Origin: Lytechinus pictus
Taxonomy: Eukaryota; Echinodermata; Echinoidea; Temnopleuroida; Toxopneustidae
Assembly (NCBI RefSeq): GCF_037042905.1
Contig: NC_087246.1
Span: forward strand, 33,598,001-33,662,000
Length of the DNA stretch: 64,000 nucleotides
Direction of reading: 5' to 3'
In this document: piece after piece, positions 38,170 to 50,570 of the stretch
How the letters are laid out: each line of letters begins with the position of its first letter
How positions within the stretch are numbered: position 1 is the stretch's first letter
Notes under the pieces: generated by a model
The model's input: the letters and a program-made list of their open reading frames with translations, nothing else
Database searches by the model: none
Told to the model about the DNA's origin: nothing
Translations under genes and position numbers: made by a program

Positions 38170-40937
38170 ATGTCTTCTCAAATTGTTCTGATGACCGGCT
38201 GTTCATCGGGTATCGGTCTTGCGACAGCTAAACGTCTCGCTCTGGTACCGAATCAGCGATACATCGTCATCGCTACCGTCATCGCGATATCCGAGAAGAC
38301 TGACTTGGTATCTGCCGTAGGGGACGCTCTCAATAAGACAATTTTTATTGAGGAATTGGACGTCACAAAGGATAATGACATCACGTCCGTAGTGGATAAA
38401 ACTCTTAAAGAGTACGGGAGAATCGATATACTCATGGACCTATAATAGGTCCATGATATACTTAGTAAGTCATTGATGATGTATTCAAAGTGGTCTCAGG
38501 TGTCACGCGCGTAAAACATTCCCCATAGACTTGTGTATTAAAATGGCACTTAAGAAAAATTCATAAAAAATAAATGTGAAATTAGAGGGTCAAATGTTTA
38601 CTACCTTTGGATAGGATATATATCTGACATTCCATATCTGACCAGAGAAGGGTATCGTAGCCAGCTCATTTTAAAAATAAATCGCCATTTATGAAGATAA
38701 CTATGATGGGATCAAATTCATCAACTGAAACAGTAAAATAGCCCCAATTCTTCCACCAGTCAAAAAATAGTTCCAAATCATCGATATATCTTCCCAATTT
38801 GGGCAAAGGAAGTTCAGTAGTTACCATTTCTAGAATCAGTGTTAGATTTTGAATCATAATCACACACTTTTGCCAATCAGCAATATCAAATTGAAAAAAT
38901 TCGAATGGGTTGGGTCGAACGAGTATCTTTAGCCCTCCTGATGTAATTAGGCTCGTGGCATCCTCAGATGTCCGGTCCAGTATCAGTCATGACTGTCAGT
39001 GACGATTAAGAAACCGCCTTAACCGTTGTTGACCGCAATCATGCAGTAATACAGCCACAATAGACCTTAATACAACCACTGAAGACCGAAGCATACCGAA
39101 TAAGAACCGTTCTCAGTATTTCTGTCCAGAACGCTAAAGACGCCTAGATGGCTCACCGAATCGTCATCTTTCGACTCCGATCATTAATATAGACTAAAGC
39201 ATCCCTTATGCTCGTGAAAATTAATGAAAATTGGAATAACGATCCAACTGGTGTTACGACAATTTGTCCTCTGACGTCCATGTAAATGTTTCCAATTTCA
39301 TTTTGCTACTTTGATTTATGTTTCGGTGTAGAAAATATTGAAAGCGTATAGTCAGTATTAACTCTCACTTTGTTTCCCGACCTAGTAAATGTCGCTGGCA
39401 TCTGCTTCGTTGAGATTCCCGAGCGAGTCCCGCGTGACATGATAGAGAAGATCTTCAACGTCAACGTGTTTGGAGCGATGAGACTCACCCAGGCAGTTCT
39501 GTCTCAGATGAAAAAAAGAAAAGATGGAAAGATTGTAACCATAACAAGTTTGTCAGGAAGAATAGGTAAGAGGGGCTTAGCAATAATGTCGTTCAGAATA
39601 ATCATTAAATTTTCCTAGTTTCTCTTGAAGCGAGCAAAACAACAAAATAGGTACTATCGAACTGAAATACATGTACTCGAAGAAGTTACCCCATGCAGTA
39701 ATAGCTTTGAAAACAGGCTACATAATATCATTACAAAAGCATGATGAAAACCTCTCTCCCCCCCCTCTCTCTCTCTCTCTCTCTCTATCGAATGCATATT
39801 TACCAGAGGTGCTATAAATCGCATGAATTATGATTATATTCAATTTGTTTATAGCGCATATTGTTGTGTACAACGTCTACTCTTAGCTTAATAGCAAATA
39901 TTCTTTGCACAATGGTACGACATTTCGCATTCGGTGAAAGAAAGAAGGAAACTCGTCAAATAGACGACTGTACCAGCTCTATGAAACACTCTTGTTCTAA
40001 GAGCCACAATTGGTAAAAAGTTAGTCCGACCAAGGTCCGACAGCCTAAATACGTACTGGCTTATACCCAGCAAGGTACCGACTATTACGCCAAATATGGA
40101 CCTGATGGCATTTGACTAAATATCATGCTAAACGCCATTTCTGCTTGCTCATTAATCAAAATATCCCAACAACCTACAATCACTAATCACGTCTTTTTTG
40201 TTACCATAGCAATGCCATACGCCGAGATGTACAGTTCGACTAAATTTGCCTTGGAAGGTTTCTTCGAGGTCCTGGCTGTTGGATTACGTGCGTTCAATAT
40301 TAGGTGAGCTGACATTCAGTCATAAGGCATTCGTGGTTGTTAATGTTCTTTTAGGGTGTGACGTCTGGCAAGGGTTATTTCATATTAATCTTTCATCTCC
40401 AGAAATATCCAGAAACAATTAGCTCTCATATGATCATTCGATTATTCAGAGAAGTACCAGTGGACATTCATTTACAATTACATTTAGCTCATAGTAAAGG
40501 AGACGACTTTTCAAGGCACCTATGGTGTCTCAAACTATTTTAAAATTCATCGTGGAGAACCAATGTTTCTTAATATGCACGCAAAATTAAAGTTGTTTAA
40601 TATTTTCAGAATTTGTGTAGTGGAGCCTGGGCCAGTAGCAACCAGTTTATTGCACGGGCTCGTAAAGAATTTTGACGCCATACTCGATGACGAATCCCTC
40701 AACATCATCGACCGTCGACATGTTCAAGGATTCGTTGATAAATCGGCTATTGGAGAAGGACAATACAATGTCATGATGGCAGACGATGTCGCCAACTCCA
40801 TTGTGACAAGATGTATCGAGGCCGAGAAACCAGATCTCAGACACTTCCTTCCAGAACATCTCGGCGAGATGGTCCAGACAGGAATAGCCGACCTCACAGG
40901 AGAAAAGATTGTCGAAAATGGACAGTCTTTGATCTGA
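38170..40937 (+). pseudogene. RDH8/HSD17B1-like short-chain dehydrogenase, gene 2 (exon 1 interrupted)
   Basis: Tandem paralogue of gene 1. Exons are 38170-38464, 39386-39565, 40210-40303 and 40610-40937, all with GT-AG borders. Exons 2 and 3 are exactly the same length as in gene 1 (180 and 94 nt). Exon 1 is 295 nt against 265, and the extra 30 nt are a palindrome plus one copy of a target duplication, bringing a TAA at 38443-38445 after 91 codons. Without the insertion the frame would give 288 residues with all family features present: TGCSSGIG near the N terminus, NVAG at 90-93, Ser143, Tyr156 and Lys160 (YSSTK), and EPGPV. Everything outside the insertion is open, so the break is recent or the allele is polymorphic. 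The first ATG at 38149 is in frame, but the ATG at 38170 matches gene 1 and lies just after an acceptor-like TTTGCAG, so a 5' UTR intron is possible. Confidence 0.8.
38425..38462. mobile_element. Ultrashort palindrome with target duplication inside exon 1 of gene 2
   Basis: A perfect 23-bp palindrome at 38433-38455 has 11-nt arms (CATGGACCTAT and ATAGGTCCATG) around one base. It lies between two copies of ATATACT (38426-38432 and 38456-38462). An alternative reading is 8-bp GATATACT copies around 22 bp. Exon 1 of gene 1 has no such insert and is exactly 30 nt shorter, so the palindrome plus one repeat is an insertion. It creates the stop codon. The arms match those at 2792-2811 and 61791-61817. 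Confidence 0.85.
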
Positions 40938-41107
40938 ACTCTAAGGACATTATTGTCGTCTATGGGAGTGGCAGGGGAAGAGATTATGTTTAAGAGGACT
41001 CTAATCTTAGTGTTCTTCCAAGATCTGTAAGGCATCTTGTCACGTGGAATCACAATAAGCCTTGCCACTGTAGTAGGAATGTTAAGCACTTACTGTCCTT
41101 TGATATT

Positions 41108-41845
41108 ATGAAGAAGCTGTACTTTTCAATGATTTTACCTTACATTGATTACTGTATTACATCTTGGGGAAGCAGTGCAAAAATACATTTAGATAAGATA
41201 CAAAAACTTCAAATTAAATATGCCAGAATGCTTTTGAAAAAAGATTATAATACATCACAAATTTCTTTGTTGCAGTCACTGAAGTGGCAATCAGTAGATC
41301 AGCGTATAAAATATCAGTATTGTGTTCTTGTATATAAAATAATGAATGATTTAGTTCCAAATTATTTAAAACCTTTAGTATGTAAACGGCCCGTGAAATA
41401 CAGGACACGGTATTCTTTACGATGCCCCCTTCAGCTTCCCAAAGCTAGAATTGAACATAAACGAAAATCTTTCGCATATGTCGGACCCAAATTATTTAAT
41501 GCACTTCCTTCAAATTTACAAGTTTGTACCTCCTTGTTAGTTTTTAAAAAATTATGCAAAGCCTTTCATACGAATTGATAAAGAGCGAAATGATATTCCA
41601 TTGATTTACAATGCTATGTATGTTTAAATTGTCACTTCCCACTCTATATTTTGGTGTTAATTGTTTCTGATGTTAGATATTTTGTATTTTGTATTTTTGA
41701 TGTTGTTTGTTGTTGTTGTTCATAGTTATCTTGATATGTATTTTAAACTGCAGGGCGCCTTTGTAAAGCAGTTTTAAGAACTGAACAGGCCTACCCTGCA
41801 GTATAAAATAAATAAAACAAAATAAATAAATAAATAAATAAATAT
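41108..41845 (+). mobile_element. 5'-truncated LINE: end of ORF2 plus 3' UTR and (AAAT)n tail
   Basis: The frame to 41578 reads like the C-terminal end of a CR1/L2-type reverse transcriptase: LPYIDYCITSWG, LDKIQKLQIKYARM, then YCVLVYKIMNDLVPNYL, then FAYVGPKLFNALPSNLQ and a final FKKLCKAF. The catalytic YADD region is absent. The 3' UTR carries a stem with arms CTGCAGGG and CCCTGCAG (41748-41801) and ends in a (AAAT)n run at 41811-41845. It sits 170 bp after the stop codon of gene 2 in the same orientation and may supply or disrupt its 3' UTR. This LINE is a different lineage from the one at 22.7 kb but ends in the same architecture. Confidence 0.85.
41748..41801 (+). other. Stem-loop in LINE 3' UTR
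   Basis: CTGCAGGG pairs with CCCTGCAG around a loop of about 38 nt that includes TTTGTAAAGCAGTTTT. It occupies the same position before the microsatellite tail as the stem-loops at 23.4 and 28.3 kb. Confidence 0.65.
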
Positions 41846-42980
41846 AAATGTACTAACTGAAGATGACTCGTTGGGAGAATATACAAGAATGCAAATTAAG
41901 ATGTTAGGTTTCTTTTTTTTTCGACTCTTACAATTTGGTCTTCCAGCAGAACTTTTCATAATCTTATTTGTTATAAATTTCTTAATTTCAATTTCTTGAG
42001 CAATAGTATTATAGTAATGTTTTGGGTTTTTTTTCATTGTGACACGACTCTGCAGGATTAAGTTAAAGCATTTAGTTAAAGCAACGGTCACAAATGCCTC
42101 TACGAACACATACGATTTTATACCATTTATTGCTATATATAAAAATTGTTCGTACGGTCACTATGTTAGTAAAAGAATTTGTGACGTATATAGCATAAGG
42201 CGTGATTCTAGATCAAAAAGGGGACAAAGAGTCTTGGGCCATAGAAAAAAAATTGAAAAGACCATTCATTGGGAAAAAGATGGGTTGATGCGATTATTGC
42301 TAAATATGAATTTATGCACTTCTACAGTCTATTCCGAAATCATTTTGAGGTTTATATTACGATCGAGCAAAGTGAGCGAGGAAAGATACCTTTTTGTGGT
42401 ATGAATGCAATATCTTAATCAAAAATATGCCATGTGCCTATATATATAATATTTTGAAATGTCAGTCTCTAAAATCCCGAAACCATACTCTCGTCGTTAC
42501 TCTAAAGGACAAGCTATGTTTCCCTGCTGTACAACTCTCTGTCGATAAAATTGTTTTGATGATTTCGGTTTATTGTTACACTTTCTTGTTCTTATTTCCC
42601 TTTTTTTAGAATAATGTTGACATAGTATAAAGTGAGGAAAAACAGCTCCCGTTTTACAGTTGAAGTAATAATTTGCCTTTAAAACACATCCATGCCTGCT
42701 GGATTTTGTTTCATTTTATGCGGTTTGTCGGATCCTTGTCGCAATGGAGTCACTTTGCAATGAATAACAACAATATTCTTTTTATTTTCATGCAACTTGT
42801 CAGTAATTACACCGAAGAACTTATCTCTGCCAGTAAGATACAAGATTCTCAGGTGGTTTTTATTTAAATTCACTGACAAATCCTTTCATGATACTCTCCC
42901 CAGATCAAAAGGAATAACAGATGATATCTTTACCCTTACAAGTAACAATAACAAGCTAACCCGTAGTCCAAACGGTGATG
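41846..42980. other. Gene-free stretch
   Basis: Unique AT-rich sequence. The frames here (for example 42039-42404) have no recognisable motif or codon signature, and I do not call them. Confidence 0.4.
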
Positions 42981-43320
<340 letters not shown>

Positions 43321-43363
43321 TGGTAGTGGGAGTGGCCGTCATTGTCATCAAGGTGGTAATAGT

Positions 43364-43456
43364 TCACCTCACCTGGGTAGAGTACAACACAAAGTGGATC
43401 TTTTTCTGGCTAAAGGAAATTGCGCCGTTGCTGGGAGTCGAACTCGCGACGCTCTG
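43364..43456 (-). mobile_element. tRNA-derived SINE fragment, minus strand
   Basis: On the minus strand, GAGTTCGACTCCC (43433-43445) matches an RNA polymerase III B box. It is followed by a non-tRNA body reading GCAACGGCGCAATTTCC, then ATCCACTTTGTG, then CTACCCAGGTGAGGTGAA. The A-box half is absent on the 5' side. The trinucleotide array lies at the SINE's 3' end, a common place for such growth. Confidence 0.7.
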
Positions 43457-43469
43457 TTTTCATTATATA

Positions 43470-45639
43470 TAATGACGAAACAAATTGTGAATATCATATA
43501 ATATTTGGTAGTTAATCATTTTTGTCTGGATTTTTTTTTTTTTTTTAGTACACTTTATTTATGATTCATGCCAAAAATGCTAACATATTGTGTTTATTAT
43601 GTTATGGAAAATGTATTATACGAATGTTCCATAGATGCAGAAGAAAACAATAAATCAAATCAAATCAGATCCACCATACCACAACGCTCCACTGATAACT
43701 TATTCCGATATTTCTCCCCTCTCTCTCTTGTATGTCTATTACTTTCAAATTCAAATTGAAATCGTACGAAATAGTAGGCTGTGTTTGTAATTTGAAAGTA
43801 TGACATTTACATCCAAATAATCAGTTGTAGTCTGATATGAGATACAGAATTATACAAATTAAGACGCTAGCATGTTTGTTTTCAATATATTCCATCAGAA
43901 AAATATATATATATGACGACGAAACAATGGTTGCAATGAATGCAAATCAAGCTGATATCATGATTATTTGGGGGTATTTTTAGAATGTTTTCTGTACGTA
44001 TACGTCATATTTCACGCTTGGGGATCATGTGGATAAAAGAAGCTTACGAATCGAGCATGTTTACGTCCAATGTATTTGTCACGGAATAAAACTCTTAACA
44101 CCAGCTGTTTTCAGTAAATCTATCCATTTAGTCATATAAGTCCCGAAAATGTCACAGTTCGTAGGCCTAATAATATTATTGAAAACACCGTTTCTTTCAA
44201 AGCAGACACTGTCGCAAATAGACTTAATTTTTTTAAAGTGTGAGTGTAATGAGATTCATGGACAAGTATAATTTGATTAATTTCGAAAGAAAAGACATGA
44301 ATAACATTTACTTGATTCATATACATATACCTTTTAAGGAAGGTATATAGTCAGACGAAAAAAGAGCGTAGATTAAAATAATGCACACAATGTTTTTATC
44401 CATTATCTGCCATCAACTATGTAGAATATCAATTGTGGAACATACGGTTATCAATAAACAGTATGACATTACTTAAACGTTTCAGACTTAATTTATAACA
44501 CACATAAAGTGTTTTAGACAAACATGAAGTGATGCACGAGACCAAAAATGTAGAGCAAGTGTACATCATCATAATTATAGAAAAACTGATATTTTGGCAT
44601 TGGCGGTGAATTTTAACCGGCTCTTTCAGTACACGTAGATATTGCGCCCTCTGTATCTATCTTGGTGGATAATCTTTTGAATGAATTATTTTTCTTGCGA
44701 ATGATCCCGATCTATCAGTCATTAATTTGGCCTATACAAGATACATGATAGCTTGAATTTCCCTATTAATACCCTTTTAACTCAAAAATAAAAGTTGTGA
44801 TTTTAAAGGGAACACGAATGGCTTCCCGAAATTAGATTGTGTCAGAGATTATGAAAAATCAAAATGCTAGGAAATGCGACCGAACCTTAACCATCACAGT
44901 CACATGATAAAATTGCAATGAAATCCTAAGGATTAGTTTAAAATAGTATTTCGGTATTTTCCCATCTGTAAATCTATTCCGCACGGCACTGAATATAATG
45001 CAATACATTATTCTCCGGGTAATAAAAAACAATGCGAGCATGATTATACTTGACTTATTTCAGGGCCTGAGGAAACAAAGTTTAGAAGTGAGATTATCAA
45101 GAGTTCGCCTATTGTGTAATTAAACCAGAGAGATGATCTGGTCGTCCGCCGGATAGGTATCACTGATAGTAAGTCCCTTTCGATGCGCCTTCTCGAAAAT
45201 TACAAAGCAACATAACAATTCGAAGACTTTCACAATTTCAACATTTTTGGCAATACATTAATAAAGGCAAAGCAAATGAGTAACAAAGGGTAAATAGAAC
45301 CATGAGCAACTAAAGAAAAACGGGTTAAAACCAAAATGAGTGGGATATCATCATGGAGTAAGGAAGGAATAAACTTTTTTTAAGATAAGCGCACAGATGA
45401 TTCAATTGATTGAGACAACTGCTGAATGGGCTATTTCTGAAAAAAGTAGGATTTTCATAAATTTCCAAAGGACATACTCAGCTCTAGAAAGAGATCGAGT
45501 GTATTGAAAAAGGGGGAGTGACACAGCCAGTTCGTAGTTCCATTCTGCGCATAATCAGAAGATTCTGCGCATTATCAGAAGAAGGTCATTTGTACTAACG
45601 TGACGAGGTGGTTTAATATTTAATGAGATAAGCACCATT
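43470..45639. other. Gene-free stretch
   Basis: No exon, tRNA or strong repeat recognised. A poly-T run lies at 43531-43547. Confidence 0.4.
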
Positions 45640-46200
45640 CTAGATGTCTTGATTATTCATATATTCTTTTGAAATGTGTTTTTCAGTACATCCACAAAAA
45701 AATGCATCCACTAACACTGGTTTTTAACAGTTGGCCAAGTACATTGCACTCAAAGAAGAAATGCAACAAAAACCTTCAAAGAGTGTTCATTGGTGTGCTA
45801 TTCTGGTCACCTGGTCTATGCAATTTCTGCATCCTGCTATGTGAGGCATGCTTACATAAGATCTTTCTTTGAAATCTGCCTATCATAATGAAAGAAATGA
45901 AAGGTCATTTTACCGAAATTGCCCATTTGGTAACTATGAACTGGTGGGTGTTTCATAAAGCTGTTCGTAAATTTACGCACAACTTTTCGAACGATTGGAA
46001 CATGTTCTTAGGTCATAAATCAATTAAATACGGATATCACATAGCACAAGAAAGGATTACCAGTTGTGCGTAAAGTCATTCGTATCTTACGAACATGACG
46101 AACTGCTTTATGAAACACCCACCAGAACTTGTCTGTTTCCGAGGGTTTTTATTTCACACGTGTTTGATATTTTCGCGAAGCATAGACTTAGCGGTCAGAA
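45640..46200 (+). repeat. Old dispersed repeat, copy 2, interrupted by a MITE
   Basis: Matches 23960-24310 in blocks such as CTATTCTGGTCACCTGGTC and CCTATCATAATGAAAGAAAT. The match stops at GAACTGG, where the element at 45942-46124 has inserted. The extent to the right of the MITE is uncertain. Confidence 0.5.
45942..46124. mobile_element. MITE with GTTTCATAAAGC ends (family C variant)
   Basis: Begins TGGTGGGTGTTTCATAAAGC and ends GCTTTATGAAACACCCACCA, with inner arms CTGTTCGTAAATTTACGCAC / GTGCGTAAAGTCATTCG. GAAC flanks both sides (45938-45941 and 46125-46128), the likely target duplication. It interrupts an older repeat, so it arrived later. Confidence 0.8.
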
Positions 46201-46770
46201 CCCAGAACCCAAGTTTGGTCGACCATTCTATGATATTAGATACGGGTAGGCCTAATTATGACTCATGTGACTGGGGACTCATGTGATTAATATACCGCAT
46301 CATTTCATATTTTCCCAATTGCCTGTCCCCACGCTTTCCATCGCTTCAGTTCAGTTTTCAAACTTTTCCTCATTGTAAACAAAAGACTTACAATATTCAT
46401 CATCCACATAAGTATTACGAAACAAACATCTAAAGCAGAGTAGCTGCAATCAAGAGCATCAAATGACATAGATTTAGAAATAAGAAGGATCAATAATTAT
46501 TCGAAAACGAGGATTTTCAAACTTTCATCGATTATTCATCCGATTTTCATAAACGTTTTGATTACCTCTCTCCATCAGGGGCCTGGGCCGATTTATGAAG
46601 AGGGGTGTAACTAGTTTGGGGGAAATAACATGCCAAAAGAAAAAAAAATAGATTTACACTCCAAAGTAGAAGGTATTTTGGTCAAATGTCTACATTTCAG
46701 TTGGTCAACCTGATTTCCAGGGGGTGCTGCCTATTATGGTGTATAACATACGCAACACCCCCAGACAAAT

Positions 46771-47170
46771 CGGTTTACTTCCAATTCGTCTAATGCCAAT
46801 TCGTCCAATTGCCAACTCATCTACTACCATTTGGTCTATCATCCGTTCCTCTTCTCACCAAATGGTCTACTTTCATCTAGTCTTATGCTATTCCGTCTAA
46901 TAACCAGTTGGTCCAATAGCCATTTATTCCATATACCATTTGGTCTAATTACACTTAAGTGTTAATTGTGCAAAATGAATGAAAAGAAAATGGGTATTAG
47001 ACCAACTGGTTATTAGATGAAATGGTGATTAGACGAAGTGATGATTGGACCAAATGGTTATTGGACCAAATGGTTGTTAGACGAAATGTTGATGGACGGA
47101 ATGGCATTAGACTGAAGGTAGACCATGTGGTGAGTGGACGAGTTGGCAGTGGACGAATTGGCAATTTACC
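46771..47170. repeat. Hairpin-forming minisatellite of 15-18 bp units
   Basis: The left half is built of units such as CCAATTCGTCTAAT and CCATTTGGTCTA. The right half has their complements, such as ATTAGACCAAC, ATTGGACCAAATGG and GGACGAATTGG, separated by about 60 bp of other sequence (46934-46995). The whole could fold into one long imperfect hairpin. The 79-codon frame in the right half is a product of the repeat. Confidence 0.8.
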
Positions 47171-47926
47171 TGCAAATCTTGGGATGTGCTATAGACCCCC
47201 AGCACCCTGGCTTCCCAGGGCCATGCTCTACATACTCCTTAAAAGTTTAAAAATATTTTGAGGGTGGGGTTGGAGACAACCAGCAGCGGAAATCAGAAAA
47301 TATGGAATAATAGAATACTCGTGATGTGCGTTGACGAGTAATTGGTATCTATTTTTAGTATGTTGAAAAAATAATTAGATGATACTTCGACAGTGTCACT
47401 GCCACGGAGCTTTCACTGCTGATTCATGATTTAAATCTCATGATTGTAATTCCATCAAAAAGATATGAAATTAAGTCTTTGTTAAAAGAAATCATGTAGA
47501 AATTATATTTTTGAATATTTATCGATATGTGCCCTTATAACTTAAAAATATATTCATTTTCATAGCTCATGAATAATTCTGAACCAAAGGTCCAGGTCTT
47601 TTACAATCTATTTCGACAGAAATCGATTACTGATTGATAAATTTCGTTTTCCTGAAGAATATATAAATTAGTGACTACTTGTTTGTTATTTTTCCTGAAA
47701 TTAGATGTAAGTCATGCTCTACGAAAATAAAGGTTAAAAAATCAACCACAAAGTTTATCAAAATATTTGATGCTAATGACCATAAAAATACCCTCACTTG
47801 TCATATGTATTCTCCCATTTACACGAATTATTTATCTTTTATTTCTTAATCATTCAATTGTGGCCGTTATTTAGGTATGAAAAATATGAATATGATCCTG
47901 TTTTAAAGATCCAAAATCATGTACCA
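47171..47926. other. Gene-free stretch
   Basis: Unique AT-rich sequence with nothing recognisable. Confidence 0.35.
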
Positions 47927-48118
47927 TTACACTCTAAAAACACTGAGTAAAATTTTACCCAATATTGGGTAGGAAGGGAACATGCATGCTTTGCTGGGTA
48001 TCCCCCCCCCCCCATATTGGGCTATTTCAACGCAACATTGCGTAAAAAATCTTTTTACCCAACCAACATGCATGTTCCCATTTTACCCAATATTGGGTAA
48101 ACCTTTTTTAGGGTGTAA
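47927..48118. mobile_element. MITE with TTACACTCTAAAAA ends (family F)
   Basis: Begins TTACACTCTAAAAA and ends TTTTTTAGGGTGTAA, with nested inverted blocks ACCCAATATTGGGT on both sides and GGGAACATGCATG against CATGCATGTTCCC. A poly-C run sits in the centre. Confidence 0.75.
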
Positions 48119-48938
48119 GTCAATAAAAAACTCACTTCTTTACTCATGTCATTAATTGTATAATGTGTTATTCATTGCTGAAATGTGATAATATACGTTG
48201 GGAGAAATCCAATCCTTACCAATATTTTAGATGGGACATAAAAGTATATTCACCGGCACATTGGTAATTTCGATCAATACGTTTTTTTTTACTTAAAAGG
48301 TACAATGCCATTTCTTCAGTGAGCATTTGTATGATTTTAAATTCTTTTGTAGATGACCTGTCTTATAGTAATAATATTCTTTTAAACAATACTCTGGTTT
48401 TTGGTCGGTTACCGCAATTCGCAATATAAAACAATTCATACGACGTTTTAAACATGATCTTTGCACTTTTAATGCCTTTCAAGCCATTGATGGTATTGAA
48501 TGTTTTTGATAATTATTGAGGGTAGAAGGCAAATTGGTTAAACCCGAAATGTGACCCGTCTTTAATCCGGGAAACAAAATATCTTTCCAAAATTAGCAAG
48601 AGCAGTGCGGGAGCAGTGAAATCATAGAAGCTGCACAGTTCGACAGGATATTTACCTATAAGTCCACAGTATCAAATATTATTTTTATAATTTCCCCGAT
48701 GATCACGGTGAGGCATTGCCCGGGCCTAGATTTTGTTAAGCTGTTGACACCACATATTATCGATTGGAGTTTGTGAGGGTTCGTGGAAGGGTGTGGCTAT
48801 AGGGGGTCAATATGTAGCCCCCTTTTTTTTGCTGGCGGAACAGAACACTTCATCGCCCTTTTCCCCGTATGACTACAATGACTGGTTCCGTGCCTCCACA
48901 TACATACTCCATGGAAGCAAGGGTAATCAGAATTCTGT

Positions 48939-49141
48939 TACACCATAAAAACGCTGTTTAAAATTTTAAGCACGTTGTTTAAGCCCGTCACTTTAACTGC
49001 TACTGTTTAAACTTTTCAAACAACTGTTTAATCTTTTTTTAACAAGTTGTTTGAAAAGTTTTGATAATTACAAAAAAGTTTAAACAACTTTTTGTTAGAG
49101 TGACATACTTAAACAACGTGCTATTTTTCTTTTACTGTGTA
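48939..49141. mobile_element. MITE, family D, opposite orientation
   Basis: Begins TACACCATAAAAACGCTGTT and ends TTTTACTGTGTA. The interior, with AAGCCCGTCAC and AACTGTTTAA-type palindromes, is the reverse complement of the copy at 2513-2694. Confidence 0.75.
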
Positions 49142-50570
49142 GATATAAAATGACATATTCTATCAAAGTATCAATAAAGAGTATTTTCAATTTAAAAAAA
49201 ATGTTATGAAAAAGTACAATGAAAGATCTCGAAAGATGATGGTTTAATTAAGCATAATAAAAATGCACACAAGGCTGTTCATCCCTGGCAAAGTTTCCTG
49301 TACAAGTTTCAATGTCCCCATGACCTTTGGAGTCATATCCTGCTTCTCATGACAAAATTTCGCCTCTAGTTCACATGGATTCATTCCTTTAAAGAGCATT
49401 TTATTGTACATGTATATACCAATAACAAATAACTATATATAGAAGCACCATCTTTAAAATAAATCAATATGAATTGTAGCCATCATTTGTTAATAATGCC
49501 TTTCTAAATCTTGGAATACTGTCAACAAGGTGTGGGGGAAGCCATCCAGAGGACAGTTAGAAATTCTATCTCTGATTTCCCAATGGTGTATCCATAGGGC
49601 AAACTGAATTGGAAATATGTGGCAGAACGAACAATTTATGCGATTCGTGAGACATTATACATCATCTATAAGTCATCAGTGATTTTCAGTGCTGCATGAA
49701 TTCCGTTTCCTTGTCTAATACACACAAAAAGAGTCGTCACACATGACATCACTGGCAAAACCCAAAGTTTTTCCACAAGACCAATAAAAAAAAAACAATG
49801 AAAATTTTTCCTTCTGATCAAAACCATGTCTAAAGGTGATCCGATTCGTAATTTGTTCAATAAAATAGAGAAAAATATCCGAATGATGCTGATTTATATG
49901 TTTTGCTGTGGGAGGAAAGAGTTCCTAAAATCAAACGGGCCTTAAATCATTGTTTTTGTTCCATCAATCAAGTTATCTTTTTATTTTATTTTTCGTAAGG
50001 AAAAACGTCAGGACAAAACTAGCGTAGACCTAAGCTTATTTTGTTACCCTTTACAAACGATGATTTAATGTTGAAATTGTGGAATGGCAGCGAGAATGAC
50101 ATAAAGAGTCACCGGAGACTTGTGTTCAGGAAGCACAGGGTGTTATCACCATCGATTTGTCGAGTATTCTTCATGGACTATATGATATGTGAGCAGACGA
50201 CAGAAATGTGGTGTCATAGAAGAGAGACGCCGACAGCTTAGTAAAAAAAAAGTCGTATGCTCAGCAAAATGGCGCGAACTATTTTTTAATTCAATTAGAA
50301 CTTGCAAAGTTTGACATCAGTCATAGCGTTGCAATAGGCACTTGGTATGGAACGCTACCGGGTCGTTTCTGAAAATGGTTCAGGTGTCCATGGCGGAAGT
50401 AATTGCGCTTAAACGCTGAAAAATACATAGCCAAATCTTAAACGCGCTCATCTAATTGATTGGACATCAAGTTGCGTTTGATTAATAGCGCATGCCCCCA
50501 TCAAAGTACTCGTAATGCCTATGCACTTGGTTGTTCACAGAACAATGGCAGAACGGATGAGAGTATGTCT
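49142..50570. other. Gene-free stretch
   Basis: No exon or repeat family recognised. Confidence 0.35.

Noticed and set aside
43433..43445. Functional tRNA gene on the minus strand
   Set aside because: Only the B box is present. There is no A box or acceptor stem, and the following sequence is a SINE body.
46771..47170. CRISPR-like array
   Set aside because: Units are irregular and inverted in the second half, have no unique spacers of constant size, and the window is eukaryotic.
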